DNA of 64,000 bases from assembly GCF_024362525.1 (NCBI RefSeq), contig NZ_CP101458.1:496001-560000 (forward strand). The letters run 5' to 3'. The notes under the pieces are model-generated. The model saw nothing but the letters and a program-made list of their open reading frames with translations. It did no database searches and was not told the origin of the DNA. Positions 27,065 through 36,505 of the stretch are shown in pieces. Within the stretch, counting starts at the first letter, position 1, and the number at the start of each line of letters is the position of its first letter. Source of the DNA: Natrononativus amylolyticus. Its GTDB lineage: Archaea; Halobacteriota; Halobacteria; Halobacteriales; Natrialbaceae. The position numbers and the translations under genes are program-made.

Positions 27065-28327
27065 ATGGACGTTAATCAGGGGCGCCTTCGGTCGGATCTC
27101 GAGGCGAACGCAACGTTCGGCGCGATCGGAGCGCCGAACGGCCGCGGTCGAACCGTACTCGCGGGAACGGACGCGAACCGAGAGGCGCGCGACGCCCTCG
27201 TCGAGCGACTCGAGGCGGCCGGCCTCGAGGTCGAGATCGACGCGGTCGGCAACGTCACGGGGACGTGGATTCCGGACGACGTCGATCCGGACGCCGCGCC
27301 CGTCGTCTCGGGGAGCCACCTGGACTCGGTTCCCGAGGGCGGCATCTTCGACGGCCCGCTCGGCGTCTACGGCGCGCTCGAGGCCGTCCGAGCGATCCAG
27401 GAGTCGGACGTCGAACCGGACCGCCCGCTCGCGGTCGTCTGTTTCACCGAGGAGGAGGGGACCCGCTTCAGCGGCGGTCTGCTGGGCTCGTCCGTCGCAA
27501 CCGGCCGTCGCCCCGTCGAGGAGGCGCTGGCGCTGACCGACGACGAGGGGACGACCCTCGAGGCGGCGCTGTCAGAGATCGGCTACCGGGGCACCGGCCG
27601 CCTCGACGCGAGCGCCTGGGACGCGTTCGTCGAACTCCACGTCGAGCAGGACTCCCGCCTCGAGGAAACCGAGGTGCCCGTCGGCGTCGTGACGACGATC
27701 ACGGGCATCGCCCACGCGACCGCCCGGTTCGTCGGCGAAACGGACCACGCGGGGACGACCGCGATGGGCGACCGGACGGACGCGCTGGCCGCGGCCAGCG
27801 AGTTCGTGCTGGCGCTCGAGCGCGCCGGCCGGGAGTACGCCCTCGCTGATTCCGGCACCGCGGTCGCGACCGTCGGGAAGTGCGTCGTCACGCCGAACGC
27901 GACGAACGTCGTCCCCGGCGAGGTCGAACTCGGCGTCGACGTCCGAGACGTCGACTACGAGACGATGACCGCCCTCCTCGAGGGTGCCGAGCGCACGCTC
28001 GAGCGGATCCGGGAGGACCGCGGCGTCGTGACGTCGATGGCTCGCGAACTCGACGTCGAGCCGGCGCCGATGAGCGGGCGCTGTCGGGACGCCCTCCACG
28101 CGGGCGCGGAGACGGCCGACGTCGACGCGCTCTCGATGCACTCCGGGGCGGCCCACGATGCGATGAACGTCTCGCGGGTGACCGACGCCGGAATGCTGTT
28201 CGCCCCCTCGCGGGAGGGGCTTTCTCACACCCCCAGAGAGTGGACCGAGTGGGAGGACTGTGCGGTCGCCGTCCGGACGCTGGCGGAGGCGCTCGCGCGG
28301 CTCTCGACGAGCGGCGACGGGACGTAA
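27065..28327 (+). CDS. Zinc-dependent N-carbamoylase/allantoate amidohydrolase (M20 family)
   Basis: 420 residues. The di-metal ligands follow the M20 pattern: SGSHLDSVPEGG (His/Asp, about 79-90), CFTEEEGTRF (Glu-Glu, about 124-133), ELHVEQ (about 187-192) and a C-terminal MHSGAAHDA (about 358-366). This HLDSV...EEEGTRF...ELHVEQ set separates N-carbamoyl-amino-acid hydrolases and allantoate amidohydrolases from peptidases. It releases ammonia and CO2 from an N-carbamoyl group. The substrate is not known. Confidence 0.92.
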   Translation: MDVNQGRLRSDLEANATFGAIGAPNGRGRTVLAGTDANREARDALVERLEAAGLEVEIDAVGNVTGTWIPDDVDPDAAPVVSGSHLDSVPEGGIFDGPLGVYGALEAVRAIQESDVEPDRPLAVVCFTEEEGTRFSGGLLGSSVATGRRPVEEALALTDDEGTTLEAALSEIGYRGTGRLDASAWDAFVELHVEQDSRLEETEVPVGVVTTITGIAHATARFVGETDHAGTTAMGDRTDALAAASEFVLALERAGREYALADSGTAVATVGKCVVTPNATNVVPGEVELGVDVRDVDYETMTALLEGAERTLERIREDRGVVTSMARELDVEPAPMSGRCRDALHAGAETADVDALSMHSGAAHDAMNVSRVTDAGMLFAPSREGLSHTPREWTEWEDCAVAVRTLAEALARLSTSGDGT

Positions 28328-28456
28328 CGCGGTGTGCGGGGCCGGTCGAGAGCGTGGGGACGGGACGCCGTCACGGCAACTGCCGGGAGCGGGCGACAGG
28401 CGGCCGTCGCGCTCGAGCCGGCAGCTTTTACAGCGCGGTCGGCGAACCCGCCCTCG

Positions 28457-29224
28457 ATGACCGACGACGCCGACCGGAAGCGCGCGAGCGCCGACTCCTT
28501 CGGCGCGGCGACCGACGCCTACCGCCGGAGCGACGTCCATCGTAGGGGCGAGGACCTCGAGCGGCTGGCTCGCTGGTGTCGGGGCGCGGACGTCGCACTC
28601 GACGTCGCGACCGGCGCGGGCCACACCGCGGGCGCGATCGCCGCCGCGGGAGTGCCGACGGTCGTGGCGACCGACGCCTCGCCGGAGATGGTCGCAACGG
28701 CGGTGGACTCGTTCGAGGGCGTTCGCGGCGCGGTCGCCGACGCCGAGCGGCTCCCGTTCTCGGGGGGCGCCTTCGACGCCGTGGTGTGTCGAATCGCGGC
28801 CCACCACTTCCCGAACCCCGAACGCTTCGTCGCCGAGACCGCACGCGTGCTTCGATCGGGTGGAACGTTCGCACTCGAGGACAACGTCGCGCCCGCGGAG
28901 CCGGAGCTGGCGGCGTTCGTCAACCGCGTCGAGCGACTGCGCGATCCGACCCACGTCGAGGCCCACCCGACGAGCCGGTGGCGCGAGTGGCTCGAGCGCC
29001 ACGGCTTCGCCGTCGAGGCGGTCGACCACCTCCACAAACCGCTCGCGTTCGACGACTGGGCGGCCGCGCAGTCGCTCGCGGGCGAGCGGCGACGGCGGGT
29101 CGAGCGGCTGTTGCTCGAGGCGCCTCCCGAGGCGACGGAGACGTTCCGAATTCGCGTCGAGGACGGCGCCGTCCGCTCGTTCGCCCCCAGGAAGGCCCTG
29201 ATCCGGGCGACGCGGCGCGAGTGA
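28457..29224 (+). CDS. SAM-dependent methyltransferase (class I)
   Basis: 255 residues. SAM-binding motif I is ALDVATGAGHTAGAIA (about 50-65), motif II is ATDASPEMV, then AERLPFSGGAFDAVVCRIAAHHF. This matches UbiE/Methyltransf_11-type enzymes acting on small molecules. It precedes another methyltransferase (59-base gap, same strand). Confidence 0.9.
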   Translation: MTDDADRKRASADSFGAATDAYRRSDVHRRGEDLERLARWCRGADVALDVATGAGHTAGAIAAAGVPTVVATDASPEMVATAVDSFEGVRGAVADAERLPFSGGAFDAVVCRIAAHHFPNPERFVAETARVLRSGGTFALEDNVAPAEPELAAFVNRVERLRDPTHVEAHPTSRWREWLERHGFAVEAVDHLHKPLAFDDWAAAQSLAGERRRRVERLLLEAPPEATETFRIRVEDGAVRSFAPRKALIRATRRE

Positions 29225-29283
29225 GGGCCGGCTCCGGCGACCGCGACCCGGACTACTATGTCTCGAGGCGCGTACTGTCGACC

Positions 29284-29949
29284 ATGTCGGTACTGACGGA
29301 CGAGATCGGTCGATTCGTACGCGCGGCCGGGCCGGAGCCCGACGAGACGCTGCGCGAGATGGACGCCTACGCCGAGGAGCAGGGGTTCCCCCACGTCGGC
29401 CCGGAGGTCGGCGGCTTCCTCCGCCTGCTCGCGCGGATGACCGACGCCGAGCGGATCTTCGAGTTCGGCTCGGGCTACGGCTACTCCGCCTACTGGTTCG
29501 CCGGTGCCCTCCCGGTCGACGGCGAGATCGTCCTCACGGAGGTCGACGAGGACGAACTCGAGATGGCCCGGGGGTACATGGCCGAGGGCGGCTACGACGA
29601 TATCGCACGGTACGAACTCGGGGACGCGATGGAGACGGTAGGGCGCTACGACGGCCCGTTCGACGTCGTCCTGATCGACCACCAGAAACACCGCTACCGG
29701 GACGCACTCGAGGTCGTCAAACCGAAGATACCCGTCGGCGGGGCCATCGTCGCGGATAACGCGATACGGGCAGGTATCATTCAGTTCGAGAAGTTACTCG
29801 AGATCGCCGAAGGTGGAGAGCCTGAAGATGTAAACGAGCACACGCGGGGAGTTGCGGACTACCTCGAGGCCGTTCGCGCAGACTCCGACTTCGAGACGGT
29901 GGTGCTACCGCTCGGGGAGGGAATCGCGGTGAGCTACCGGATCGGCTGA
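29284..29949 (+). CDS. O-methyltransferase, family 3 (catechol/caffeoyl-CoA type)
   Basis: 221 residues. IFEFGSGYGYSAYWFAGAL (about 59-77) binds SAM, the acidic LTEVDEDELEMARGYM follows, and FDVVLIDHQKHRY (about 126-138) matches the metal-binding aspartate region of the family. It is usually Mg-dependent and methylates hydroxyls. The acceptor is unknown. Confidence 0.9.
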   Translation: MSVLTDEIGRFVRAAGPEPDETLREMDAYAEEQGFPHVGPEVGGFLRLLARMTDAERIFEFGSGYGYSAYWFAGALPVDGEIVLTEVDEDELEMARGYMAEGGYDDIARYELGDAMETVGRYDGPFDVVLIDHQKHRYRDALEVVKPKIPVGGAIVADNAIRAGIIQFEKLLEIAEGGEPEDVNEHTRGVADYLEAVRADSDFETVVLPLGEGIAVSYRIG

Positions 29950-29985
29950 GAGAACCGCGACGGCCGAAATCGCTGCGGGGACCGT

Positions 29986-30447
29986 TCAGAGTTCGAGATC
30001 TTGCTCGAGGACCTGCTCTTCGGGCGCCTCGGCGGTCGAACTGGCGGCGTACTCGCGAACGCCGAGAAAGGTCGTCGCCGCACACGCACTCAGAAGGAAC
30101 GTCCACGTCAGGCCCGTGAGGCCGGTGTGAACGGCGCCGCTGGCGACGGGAGCAGCAGACGAAACCGTCTCGAGCCCGACGACGTGGACGACCGCGATCA
30201 CGAGAAACGGAATCCAGAGTCCCAGCGAGAGTACCGCTAGTCGCTTCCGCGAAACGTTCTGTGCGTACTGGGCCAGACCGTACACGCCCGCGACGGCAAA
30301 CGTCGCAGCCGCAACGCTCTCGAAACCGGCACTGATGGACGTGTTCGCTACGCCCGCGACGGCAAAGAGCGCGAGCGAGGCTGCGAGCAGGAATCGATCT
30401 GACCGCGTGATGGTCGAAATCACGTCGTGCACTGCTGTTGATGGCAC
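29986..30447 (-). CDS. Four-helix membrane protein
   Basis: 153 residues from GTG 30447, with about four hydrophobic segments (FLLAASLALFAVAGVA; SVAAATFAVAGVYGLA; LAVLSLGLWIPFLVIAVVHVVG; GLTWTFLLSACAATTFLG) and an acidic C-terminus. The GTG is favoured because a TATA-like AAGTATTTG at about 30466-30474 lies 25 bp upstream. The next upstream gene encodes a similar-sized membrane protein in the same orientation. Unknown family. Confidence 0.65.
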   Translation of the reverse strand: MPSTAVHDVISTITRSDRFLLAASLALFAVAGVANTSISAGFESVAAATFAVAGVYGLAQYAQNVSRKRLAVLSLGLWIPFLVIAVVHVVGLETVSSAAPVASGAVHTGLTGLTWTFLLSACAATTFLGVREYAASSTAEAPEEQVLEQDLEL

Positions 30448-30531
30448 GTTCACACGAGTGCACAAATACTTGTTGGGAGATCAGCGTTCTATCGGGCGAT
30501 TTCCGTGCCATTCGATCGCACGTACCGTTGG

Positions 30532-30972
30532 TCACTCTCGCAAAACGCGTTCCTCCGGTGACGGTCCGCCGGGGTGGATTCCGTAGCTGGCGAGTCCGTA
30601 CAGCACCGTGATCGCGATCGCACAGAGAACCAGCGCGCCGGCGACTGCCTCGAGCGTCGTAGCGAGCATCGGTCCGGCGACGGCATCGCCGACCGCCGTT
30701 GCCGACTCGGTTGCGGGCGCCGTTACCAGCGCGTAGGGGATGAACGCCGCGACCGCGAGCAGCCACCATCGCTTCGTGGCCAATTGGAGGGAGTCGAGAC
30801 TTCGCTCTCCGGCCTGGCTCGCGACCCCGGCGAGTCCCGCAGCCATCAGGAGGATCGCGGGTGCCGTTCGAAGGGAGAACGCAAATCCGTCATTAACTGC
30901 CACCCCGGCGGCGACGACCGCGACGAAAACGACGAGCGTCGGGGGTGATACTCGAGCGAGCGTTCGATTCAT
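30532..30972 (-). CDS. Four-helix membrane protein
   Basis: 146 residues from ATG 30972 (MNRTLARVSPPTLVVFVAVV), with about four hydrophobic segments and a C-terminus ending GGPSPEERVLRE. It resembles the downstream gene (29986-30447) in size, helix layout and acidic C-terminus, so the pair may be distant paralogues. No function can be assigned. Confidence 0.65.
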   Translation of the reverse strand: MNRTLARVSPPTLVVFVAVVAAGVAVNDGFAFSLRTAPAILLMAAGLAGVASQAGERSLDSLQLATKRWWLLAVAAFIPYALVTAPATESATAVGDAVAGPMLATTLEAVAGALVLCAIAITVLYGLASYGIHPGGPSPEERVLRE

Positions 30973-31218
30973 CGATGAAGCGGGATAGGCCGTAACCGTA
31001 CAAAGCTCTCGCGACTTGCGCTCGGCCGTCGGAAAGGAATGCTTCGGTTGGCCGGTCCCGCCGAACAACAAAGGACGTATTACCGGCTACGACAAGACGA
31101 ACTTGAGAAGGATGCGGAACGCGACCGAGCGAGTTTCGACCTGGTGCCGACCGACCGTCCGCCGGACGAGCGGAGCTACGACCAGCACACCCCGTTACGG
31201 ACGGCGCCGGGAGGCACC

Positions 31219-31626
31219 ATGCTAGCGACCCTCTGGAAGCGCTACGTCGCGAAGCGTCCTGACCGGTACCAGGCGTACGTCGCCTTTCCGTCGGGTCGAG
31301 AGGGACCATCCGCCGGCAGCGTTCACGACCGTATCGACGAACTGGAGCGCGTCTTCGAGGGCAAACTCGACGTGTACGCGCGCGTCTCGAGTCTGGCGGT
31401 CGTCACCGACCGCGTTCCGTCGGAGCAGTTCGACGTGGCGGCGTTCGAAAGCGCACTCGACCGAATCGAAGGCTGTTACGCCGACACCCACTCGCTCGCA
31501 CGTCTCGAAAAGTGGCGCACGACCGACGGTCGCCTCGTCAAATCCTACGTCGTCGTCCCGGTAAAGCCGCTCTTTCCACGCGACGAAACGGACCGACCGG
31601 ACCGGGTCCGGCCGGCCGCCGACTGA
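31219..31626 (+). CDS. Conserved small protein, function unknown
   Basis: 135 residues from ATG 31219 (MLATLWKRYVAKRPDRYQAYV). The body is mixed alpha/beta with a helical segment (VHDRIDELERVFEGKLDVYA) and a basic tail. The frame remains open upstream to about 31039 but that portion looks less like coding sequence. No motif is recognised. Convergent with the MscS-helix gene (11-base gap). Confidence 0.6.
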   Translation: MLATLWKRYVAKRPDRYQAYVAFPSGREGPSAGSVHDRIDELERVFEGKLDVYARVSSLAVVTDRVPSEQFDVAAFESALDRIEGCYADTHSLARLEKWRTTDGRLVKSYVVVPVKPLFPRDETDRPDRVRPAAD

Positions 31627-31637
31627 GCGAGGGTCGA

Positions 31638-32432
31638 TCAGTCGTCGTCGTCGCCTGGACCCGGCTCGGACCCCGGCTCGCGTCCGCCGCGCCGGTCGCC
31701 GCCTCTGCTCTCGGGCCGTCCTTCCTCCTCGCTCGGCGTGACCGCCGCCGTTCGCCCCATCCAGCGGTCGATGTTGTCAGCGACGTAGTCCTTGCCGCCC
31801 CAGCCGAAGGCGACGCCGGCGCCGATGGCCACGGCGGCGGCCAGTCCCCACGCGAGCGCTTGCGCGAAGACGTACAGAATGCCGACGTCGATTCCCATCG
31901 TATCCAGACCGATGACGAGCGCGGTGAAGTAGAGGAACACCCTGGCGCCGTTTGCGAACCACTGCGTGTACGCCGTCTGCGTCGCCGCTCGCGTCCGTTC
32001 GATGATGTCACCGATGAAGTCGGCGACGACGAACCCGAGCACGATGACGAGCAGGCCCGCGATGAACGCCGGCAGGTAGGAAACTGCCGTCGAGATCCAC
32101 TCAGAGAGCATCGGGATCGCCAGCGCGTTCGCCGCCGCGAGAATGGCGAGCGCGTAGACGAACCACTTCGCGAGTTTACCGAACGCGCTCGAGACGGCGC
32201 GTTCTGTCCCGCCGAGAATCCGCCCCAGCGGCGTCTCGAGAACCATCCGGTCGAGTTCGACGCCGTCGGCGATCCGCCGAACGGCGCGGCCGGCGAGCCG
32301 GCCGATGATCCACCCGATGAGGAGGATGACCAGCGCGCCGACCAACCGCGGGAGGAACACGATCAGCTCCGCGACGGGGTCTTGCAACCACTCTGGAACC
32401 TGTACTTGCTGAAGAGGATACTGTCGTATCAT
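31638..32432 (-). CDS. Mechanosensitive-channel-like membrane protein (conserved TM helix family)
   Basis: 264 residues from ATG 32432. It has about five hydrophobic helices, including VGALVILLIGWIIGRLAGRAVRRI (about 34-57), the pore-like helix seen in the conserved-TM-helix family near MscS, and LPAFIAGLLVIVLGFVVADFIG. The MscS beta domain is absent and the C-terminus is a disordered acidic/Gly-rich tail. It may form a small channel or a regulatory subunit; gating is not inferable. Confidence 0.8.
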   Translation of the reverse strand: MIRQYPLQQVQVPEWLQDPVAELIVFLPRLVGALVILLIGWIIGRLAGRAVRRIADGVELDRMVLETPLGRILGGTERAVSSAFGKLAKWFVYALAILAAANALAIPMLSEWISTAVSYLPAFIAGLLVIVLGFVVADFIGDIIERTRAATQTAYTQWFANGARVFLYFTALVIGLDTMGIDVGILYVFAQALAWGLAAAVAIGAGVAFGWGGKDYVADNIDRWMGRTAAVTPSEEEGRPESRGGDRRGGREPGSEPGPGDDDD

Positions 32433-33017
32433 ACGACTCACTCGTGGGCGGTCGCCGGCCTTCGTAATGCTGTGGCTATCAAAGTATAAGAAATTTAATT
32501 ATTATCGGTCCGGGATCGGCCCGTCGTTGAACTCTCTATTACGGAGAATTGCAGGATCGTCAAACCCTATCCGATCGGTCTGTGTGTTCGCTGACAGACT
32601 GTCTCGAGCGGTGATCCGGTTCGGCCGAGAGCACGGTTCCGGTGGGCGATAAAAGATCCTCGTCCTAGAAGTGTCAGGTCGGTATCGTACGTGTTGACGG
32701 CTCGAACTCTCGACTTCCCCGGACGGTCGGTTCACCCCTCCGTCAACCGGACCGTTCGTCGCAGCGACTCGTTTCGTCGGCACCGCGGCGTGACCGTCCC
32801 CGAAACAGGCGCGAGACGGCCGAACGAGCGGTCGTCGCGGGAGGACACGTCGGCTTCGCCGACGAATCGCTGGCGCCGGATCACACCTTCTGTTCCCGCC
32901 TGTCGGACGCACCCAACGAGTGCGTCCCGGCCCGAATTCGTGCCTGCAGGTAATGAGCGATTGCTCGAACGGGCACCGCCGTTCCAGTCGTTCGGTCTCG
33001 CCGGGGCGTTCGTCGGC
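32433..33017. other. 585-base gap with two hairpins, no supported gene
   Basis: The left end (32480-32510) is AT-rich and probably holds the promoter of the membrane-protein gene at 31638. Two perfect hairpins lie 40 bases apart: CGTCGGC-TTC-GCCGACG (32848-32864) and GGACGCAC-7 nt-GTGCGTCC (32905-32927), downstream of the minus-strand creatininase gene. Neither has a clear T-tract. Open frames here have poor composition and no recognisable domains. Confidence 0.45.
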
Positions 33018-33812
33018 CTACCGGCCGCTTCCCGGCTGCGGATCGACGTGTGGGGTCGGCATCAGCGCCTCGAAGGGCTGGTCGTCGAGCCACTCGAGCA
33101 GCGCCACCAGCTGGTCGGTCGCGGCCTCGAACAGCCGCTCGCCGATCTCGGGGGTCGCGTCGGTCTGGTCGCCGAGGACGCCGTTGTCCGTGTTCTCGAT
33201 CGCGTCGTAGCGCACCCGCGCGCCGTGGACGGTCATCACGTCCGCGTGGAACTCCGTCAGTCCCCCGTCGCGGGCGTCCTCGAGACGGTCCTCCCGAACC
33301 AGTTCGCGGGCGATGTGCATGATCATCGACGTCTCCTTCGGGCCGCCGTGGGGGCCGGGCGTCTCGAAGCTCTCGGCGATCAGTTCGGGGATCGACTCGT
33401 CCCACATCCACTCGCAGGCGAAGGCCGTTTCGTCGTCACACAGCCGTCGACCGACCTCGCGGAGGTGGACGATGTTGCCGCCGTGGGCGTTGACGTAGAC
33501 GATCCGGTCGATGCCGTGGTAGGTGAGGTTCCGCGAGAAGTTCTCGACGTAGTCGCGAAACACCGGCGGATCGACCCACATGGTGCCGTGGAACTGTCGG
33601 TGGTGGGGGCTCACGCCGATCGTCACCGGCGGCGTACAGAGGTAGCCGGTTCGCTCGGCGGCCTCGCGGGCCAGCGCGGTCGCGATCAGGTAGTCGGTTC
33701 CCTCGGGGAGGTGTGGGCCGTGCTGTTCGGTCGATCCCAAGGGGACGACGGCCACCGACTCCTCGGCCACGTACGCCGAGAGGTCGGGCCACGTCTGGTG
33801 GGGAAGGTACAT
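33018..33812 (-). CDS. Creatininase/FAPy-deformylase family amidohydrolase
   Basis: 264 residues from ATG 33812. The metal-site motifs of the creatininase family are clear: PLGSTEQHGPHLPEGTD (about 25-41), HHRQFHGT (about 69-76), VNAHGGN (about 106-112) and EWMWDE. Archaeal members include the formamide hydrolase ArfB of riboflavin/F420 synthesis, but many others are uncharacterised; which applies here is unclear. Divergent from nikR with a 155-base intergenic region. Confidence 0.88.
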   Translation of the reverse strand: MYLPHQTWPDLSAYVAEESVAVVPLGSTEQHGPHLPEGTDYLIATALAREAAERTGYLCTPPVTIGVSPHHRQFHGTMWVDPPVFRDYVENFSRNLTYHGIDRIVYVNAHGGNIVHLREVGRRLCDDETAFACEWMWDESIPELIAESFETPGPHGGPKETSMIMHIARELVREDRLEDARDGGLTEFHADVMTVHGARVRYDAIENTDNGVLGDQTDATPEIGERLFEAATDQLVALLEWLDDQPFEALMPTPHVDPQPGSGR

Positions 33813-33967
33813 GAGTACTCTCTCCGCGTGTGGGTGCAAAGACGCTGCGGATCTCGGTCACGCCGAGACCGCTGCAATCGCCAGCTGGCGCTCGCTCGCG
33901 GCGGTCTCGACCATCGGGAGGGCGGCTGATGATAAGCCTTAATAGTCGAACCGGCCCGAGTTATTAT

Positions 33968-34396
33968 ATGGCCGTCGTAAGCGTCTCCATGCCGGACGAA
34001 CTCCTCGAGCGACTCGACCAGTTCGCAGACGACCACGGGTACACGGGTCGCAGCGAGGTCGTCCGGGAGGCCTCGAGGAACCTGCTCGGCGAGTTCGAGG
34101 ACACCCGCCTCGAGGACCGCGAGCTGATGGGAATCGTCACCGTGTTGTTCGACTACGAGACGACCAGCGTCGAAGAGCGCATGATCCGCCTGCGCCACGA
34201 ACACGAAGGGCTGGTTGCCTCGAACTTCCACAGCCACGTCGGTGACCACTACTGCATGGAGCTGTTCGTCCTCGAGGGTGCCCTCGAGGATATTTCGACG
34301 TTCGTCGGCAAGGTGCGGGCGACCCAGGACGTGCTGACCGTCGACTACTCGGTGACGCCGGTCGATAGCTTCGACCCGCTCAGCCAGCACGAGTAA
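33968..34396 (+). CDS. nikR: NikR-type nickel-responsive regulator
   Basis: 142 residues. The ribbon-helix-helix N-terminus ([20 protein letters not shown], with [12 protein letters not shown]) is followed by an ACT-like domain. The metal ligands [12 protein letters not shown] (about 76-87) match the His/His/Cys nickel site of NikR, with an additional His in RHEHEG upstream. It likely represses nickel uptake when Ni(II) is abundant. No nickel transporter or hydrogenase/urease genes lie nearby. An AT-rich CTTAATA element at about 33938-33944 is the probable TATA box. Confidence 0.88.
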   Translation: MAVVSVSMPDELLERLDQFADDHGYTGRSEVVREASRNLLGEFEDTRLEDRELMGIVTVLFDYETTSVEERMIRLRHEHEGLVASNFHSHVGDHYCMELFVLEGALEDISTFVGKVRATQDVLTVDYSVTPVDSFDPLSQHE

Positions 34397-34551
34397 CCGC
34401 GGTCAGCGGTCGGTACGGTCTGCTGTACCGAACTCCCGGCACACTTGCGAACCCCCCTGCGCGTGCGCCGGAACCGACGTACGGCAGTCCGGAACCGGGC
34501 GGCGAGCGCGTACCTTTACTATTTTGCAGTCGAAAGCCTACGTGTGAGACG

Positions 34552-34929
34552 ATGCCATACAGGAAGGTAAACTACGAGGAGGTCGACCAGGTCTCGAGTG
34601 CGATGCACTTTCTCTCGGACCCGCTCGAGACCGAGCAGGTCGGCGTGACGATCGCCCGCTGTGATCCGGCGTGGAACAGCCAGCCCCACGACCACGCGGA
34701 CAACGACCACGAGGAGATCTACGTGCTGATCGAGGGGGCGGCGACGGTCGTCATCGACGACGAGCCGGTCGCGATGGAAGCCGGAGACGCGGTGTGGATC
34801 TCGCCGGAGTCGACCCGCCAGATCAGAAACGGCGACGAGGAGAGCGCGTTCGTCCTCGTCAGCGCCCCCAGTATCGCCGACTCGAGCGGCGACAACGGCG
34901 AGTGGCTGCTCAACGGCTTCGCCGGCTAG
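34552..34929 (+). CDS. Cupin-domain protein
   Basis: 125 residues with a single beta-barrel cupin. Motif 1 is PHDHADNDHEEIYVLIEG (about 45-62), with His/His/Glu metal ligands, and motif 2 is MEAGDAVWISPESTRQI (about 76-92). It probably binds a divalent metal and a small ligand; whether enzymatic or sensory is unknown. Confidence 0.87.
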   Translation: MPYRKVNYEEVDQVSSAMHFLSDPLETEQVGVTIARCDPAWNSQPHDHADNDHEEIYVLIEGAATVVIDDEPVAMEAGDAVWISPESTRQIRNGDEESAFVLVSAPSIADSSGDNGEWLLNGFAG

Positions 34930-34981
34930 CGCCCTCGAAAACGCGGGCAACTCCCTCTCCGAACGCGACCGCCGACTCACG

Positions 34982-35437
34982 ATGTACTCGAAACACCACG
35001 CCGCCGTCTCGCTCGTCGTCGGACTCGCCCTCGTCGCCGTACTGGCGCCGGTGACCGTCGGCGGGGTGGGCGTTCCGTCAGCGGCGCTCGTCCTCTATGC
35101 TGTCGCCGTCGGCGTGTTCATCGATCTCGATCACTTCGTCATCGCGCGGGCGACGACCGGCGACTGGCGGGCGCTGCGGTTCTGTCTGCGCCGTCCCGTC
35201 GCCGCCTTCACCGACCAGGATCTGATCTTCGACAGCGGCGACGTCGGCGCTCTCTCGCGGCTGTTGAGTCACCTGCTGCTCTCCGGGCTGTTCGTCGTCG
35301 CCCTCGCCGTCGCGAGCGTCCCGCTCGCGGTGCTCACCGGCGTCGTCCTCTACGTCCACGTCGTCACCGACGTCTGGTGGGACCTGGACCGCTACCACCG
35401 CGGGGACGCGGTCGCCGTCGGCAGCCGGCGGGACTGA
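34982..35437 (+). CDS. Membrane protein with metal-hydrolase-like DxDH motif
   Basis: 151 residues with four hydrophobic helices. The motif FIDLDHF (about 40-46) and a distal HVVTDVWWD resemble the Asp/His motifs of YdjM/YfhO-type membrane-bound metal-dependent hydrolases. It follows the cupin gene on the same strand (52 bases). Family placement is tentative. Confidence 0.65.
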   Translation: MYSKHHAAVSLVVGLALVAVLAPVTVGGVGVPSAALVLYAVAVGVFIDLDHFVIARATTGDWRALRFCLRRPVAAFTDQDLIFDSGDVGALSRLLSHLLLSGLFVVALAVASVPLAVLTGVVLYVHVVTDVWWDLDRYHRGDAVAVGSRRD

Positions 35438-35438
35438 C

Positions 35439-35909
35439 TCAGAGCGGGTCCCCGCGGACGAACAGCCCGTCGGCGTCCGTCTCCCGGCGCCGGGCGTAGC
35501 TGTCGTGGTACTCCATCAACTGGAGCAGCGTCCCCGTCGGGTTCCCCTCGCCGGGTGCGACGAACGCCTCGATCCAGTCGTCGTGCTCGTGGTACTCGAC
35601 GACGCGAAACCCCGCCGACTCGAGCCGGTCGACTAGCGGATCGATCGCGGCGACCTCGAGGGTGACGTGGTGGGGGCCGGGACCGTAGCGCTCGAGGAAC
35701 CCCGTGAGAAAGGAGTCGGTGCCGGGAACGGGCTCGAGCAGTTCGAACCGGGAGGCGTCCCCGAGCCGGTAGGTGGCCCAGGTGAACGTCTCGTCGGTGG
35801 TCTCCTCGTGGACTTTCTCCGCGCCGAGTGCGAGCAACAGCCCCTCGGCGTCGTCGATCGACTCGACGGCGATTCCGACGTGGTCGATACGGGTGTCGGG
35901 TGCGTCCAT
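35439..35909 (-). CDS. VOC-family protein (methylmalonyl-CoA epimerase-like)
   Basis: 156 residues from ATG 35909. It starts RIDHVGIAVESIDDAEGLL and has GPGPHHVTLEV (about 92-102), giving the His ligands of vicinal-oxygen-chelate enzymes; TGTLLQLMEYHDSY carries the C-terminal Glu ligand. Its layout is closest to methylmalonyl-CoA epimerase. The mutase genes are not in the window, so the substrate stays open. Confidence 0.78.
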   Translation of the reverse strand: MDAPDTRIDHVGIAVESIDDAEGLLLALGAEKVHEETTDETFTWATYRLGDASRFELLEPVPGTDSFLTGFLERYGPGPHHVTLEVAAIDPLVDRLESAGFRVVEYHEHDDWIEAFVAPGEGNPTGTLLQLMEYHDSYARRRETDADGLFVRGDPL

Positions 35910-36003
35910 AGCGGCCGTGAGGGACGCCAGCCGCGTAATTCCTCGGGTACTCAGCCCCGCCGCGACGACCAAGCTATTTGCCCCCGCGGAGACATCCCCG
36001 AGT

Positions 36004-36405
36004 ATGACGTCCACCGAAGGCGACCCGGACGAGACGCGGCTGGCCGGCCCCTACTGCGAGACGCTCGGCATCGACCTGCTCGCGGTCGGCGACGGCACCG
36101 CCCGGACGGCACTCGAGATCACCGCGGACCTGTGTAACTTCCACGGCACGCCCCACGGCGGCGCGATCTACTCGCTGGCGGACGCCGCGTTCGCCGCCGC
36201 CTCGAACTCCCACGGGGAGGCGGCCTTCGCCCTCGAGACCAACATTTCCTACCTCGAGGCCGTCGACGTCGGCACGACGCTGACGGCGACCGCAGAGGAG
36301 ACGCACGTGGGCGGGCGAACCGCGGAGTACGAGGTCGTCGTCGAAAGCGAGGGAGGCGATCGGATCGCGACGTTTCGTGGACGGGTGTACCGACCGGACG
36401 CGTAA
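36004..36405 (+). CDS. PaaI-type hotdog thioesterase
   Basis: 133 residues. The hotdog signature NFHGTPHGGAIYSLADAAF (about 44-62) contains the conserved HGG and Asp of the PaaI/4HBT family. It likely hydrolyses aryl- or acyl-CoA esters, removing dead-end CoA thioesters. A second PaaI-type gene lies at 58727-59110, near the paa operon. Divergent from the VOC gene. Confidence 0.85.
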   Translation: MTSTEGDPDETRLAGPYCETLGIDLLAVGDGTARTALEITADLCNFHGTPHGGAIYSLADAAFAAASNSHGEAAFALETNISYLEAVDVGTTLTATAEETHVGGRTAEYEVVVESEGGDRIATFRGRVYRPDA

Positions 36406-36505
36406 CGATGGAATGCCATCATCGCTCGATTTGAGTGGCTGGATCGGCGTGTCCCGCGCGGGTGGCCGGTGGCCCGACCGACTGTCTCGCCTCCGTCGTC
36501 GTGAC

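Noticed and set aside
31039-31218. N-terminal extension of the gene at 31219
   Set aside because: The frame is open but composition is poor and overlaps the promoter side of the divergent membrane-protein gene; ATG 31219 starts the conserved-looking part.
32691-33929. 412-codon plus-strand frame
   Set aside because: Antisense to the creatininase-family gene with shadow-frame composition; no domain or promoter.
33968-34396. A nickel-uptake or urease operon around nikR
   Set aside because: Neighbouring genes are a creatininase-family enzyme, a cupin and a membrane protein; none shows nickel transporter or urease motifs.
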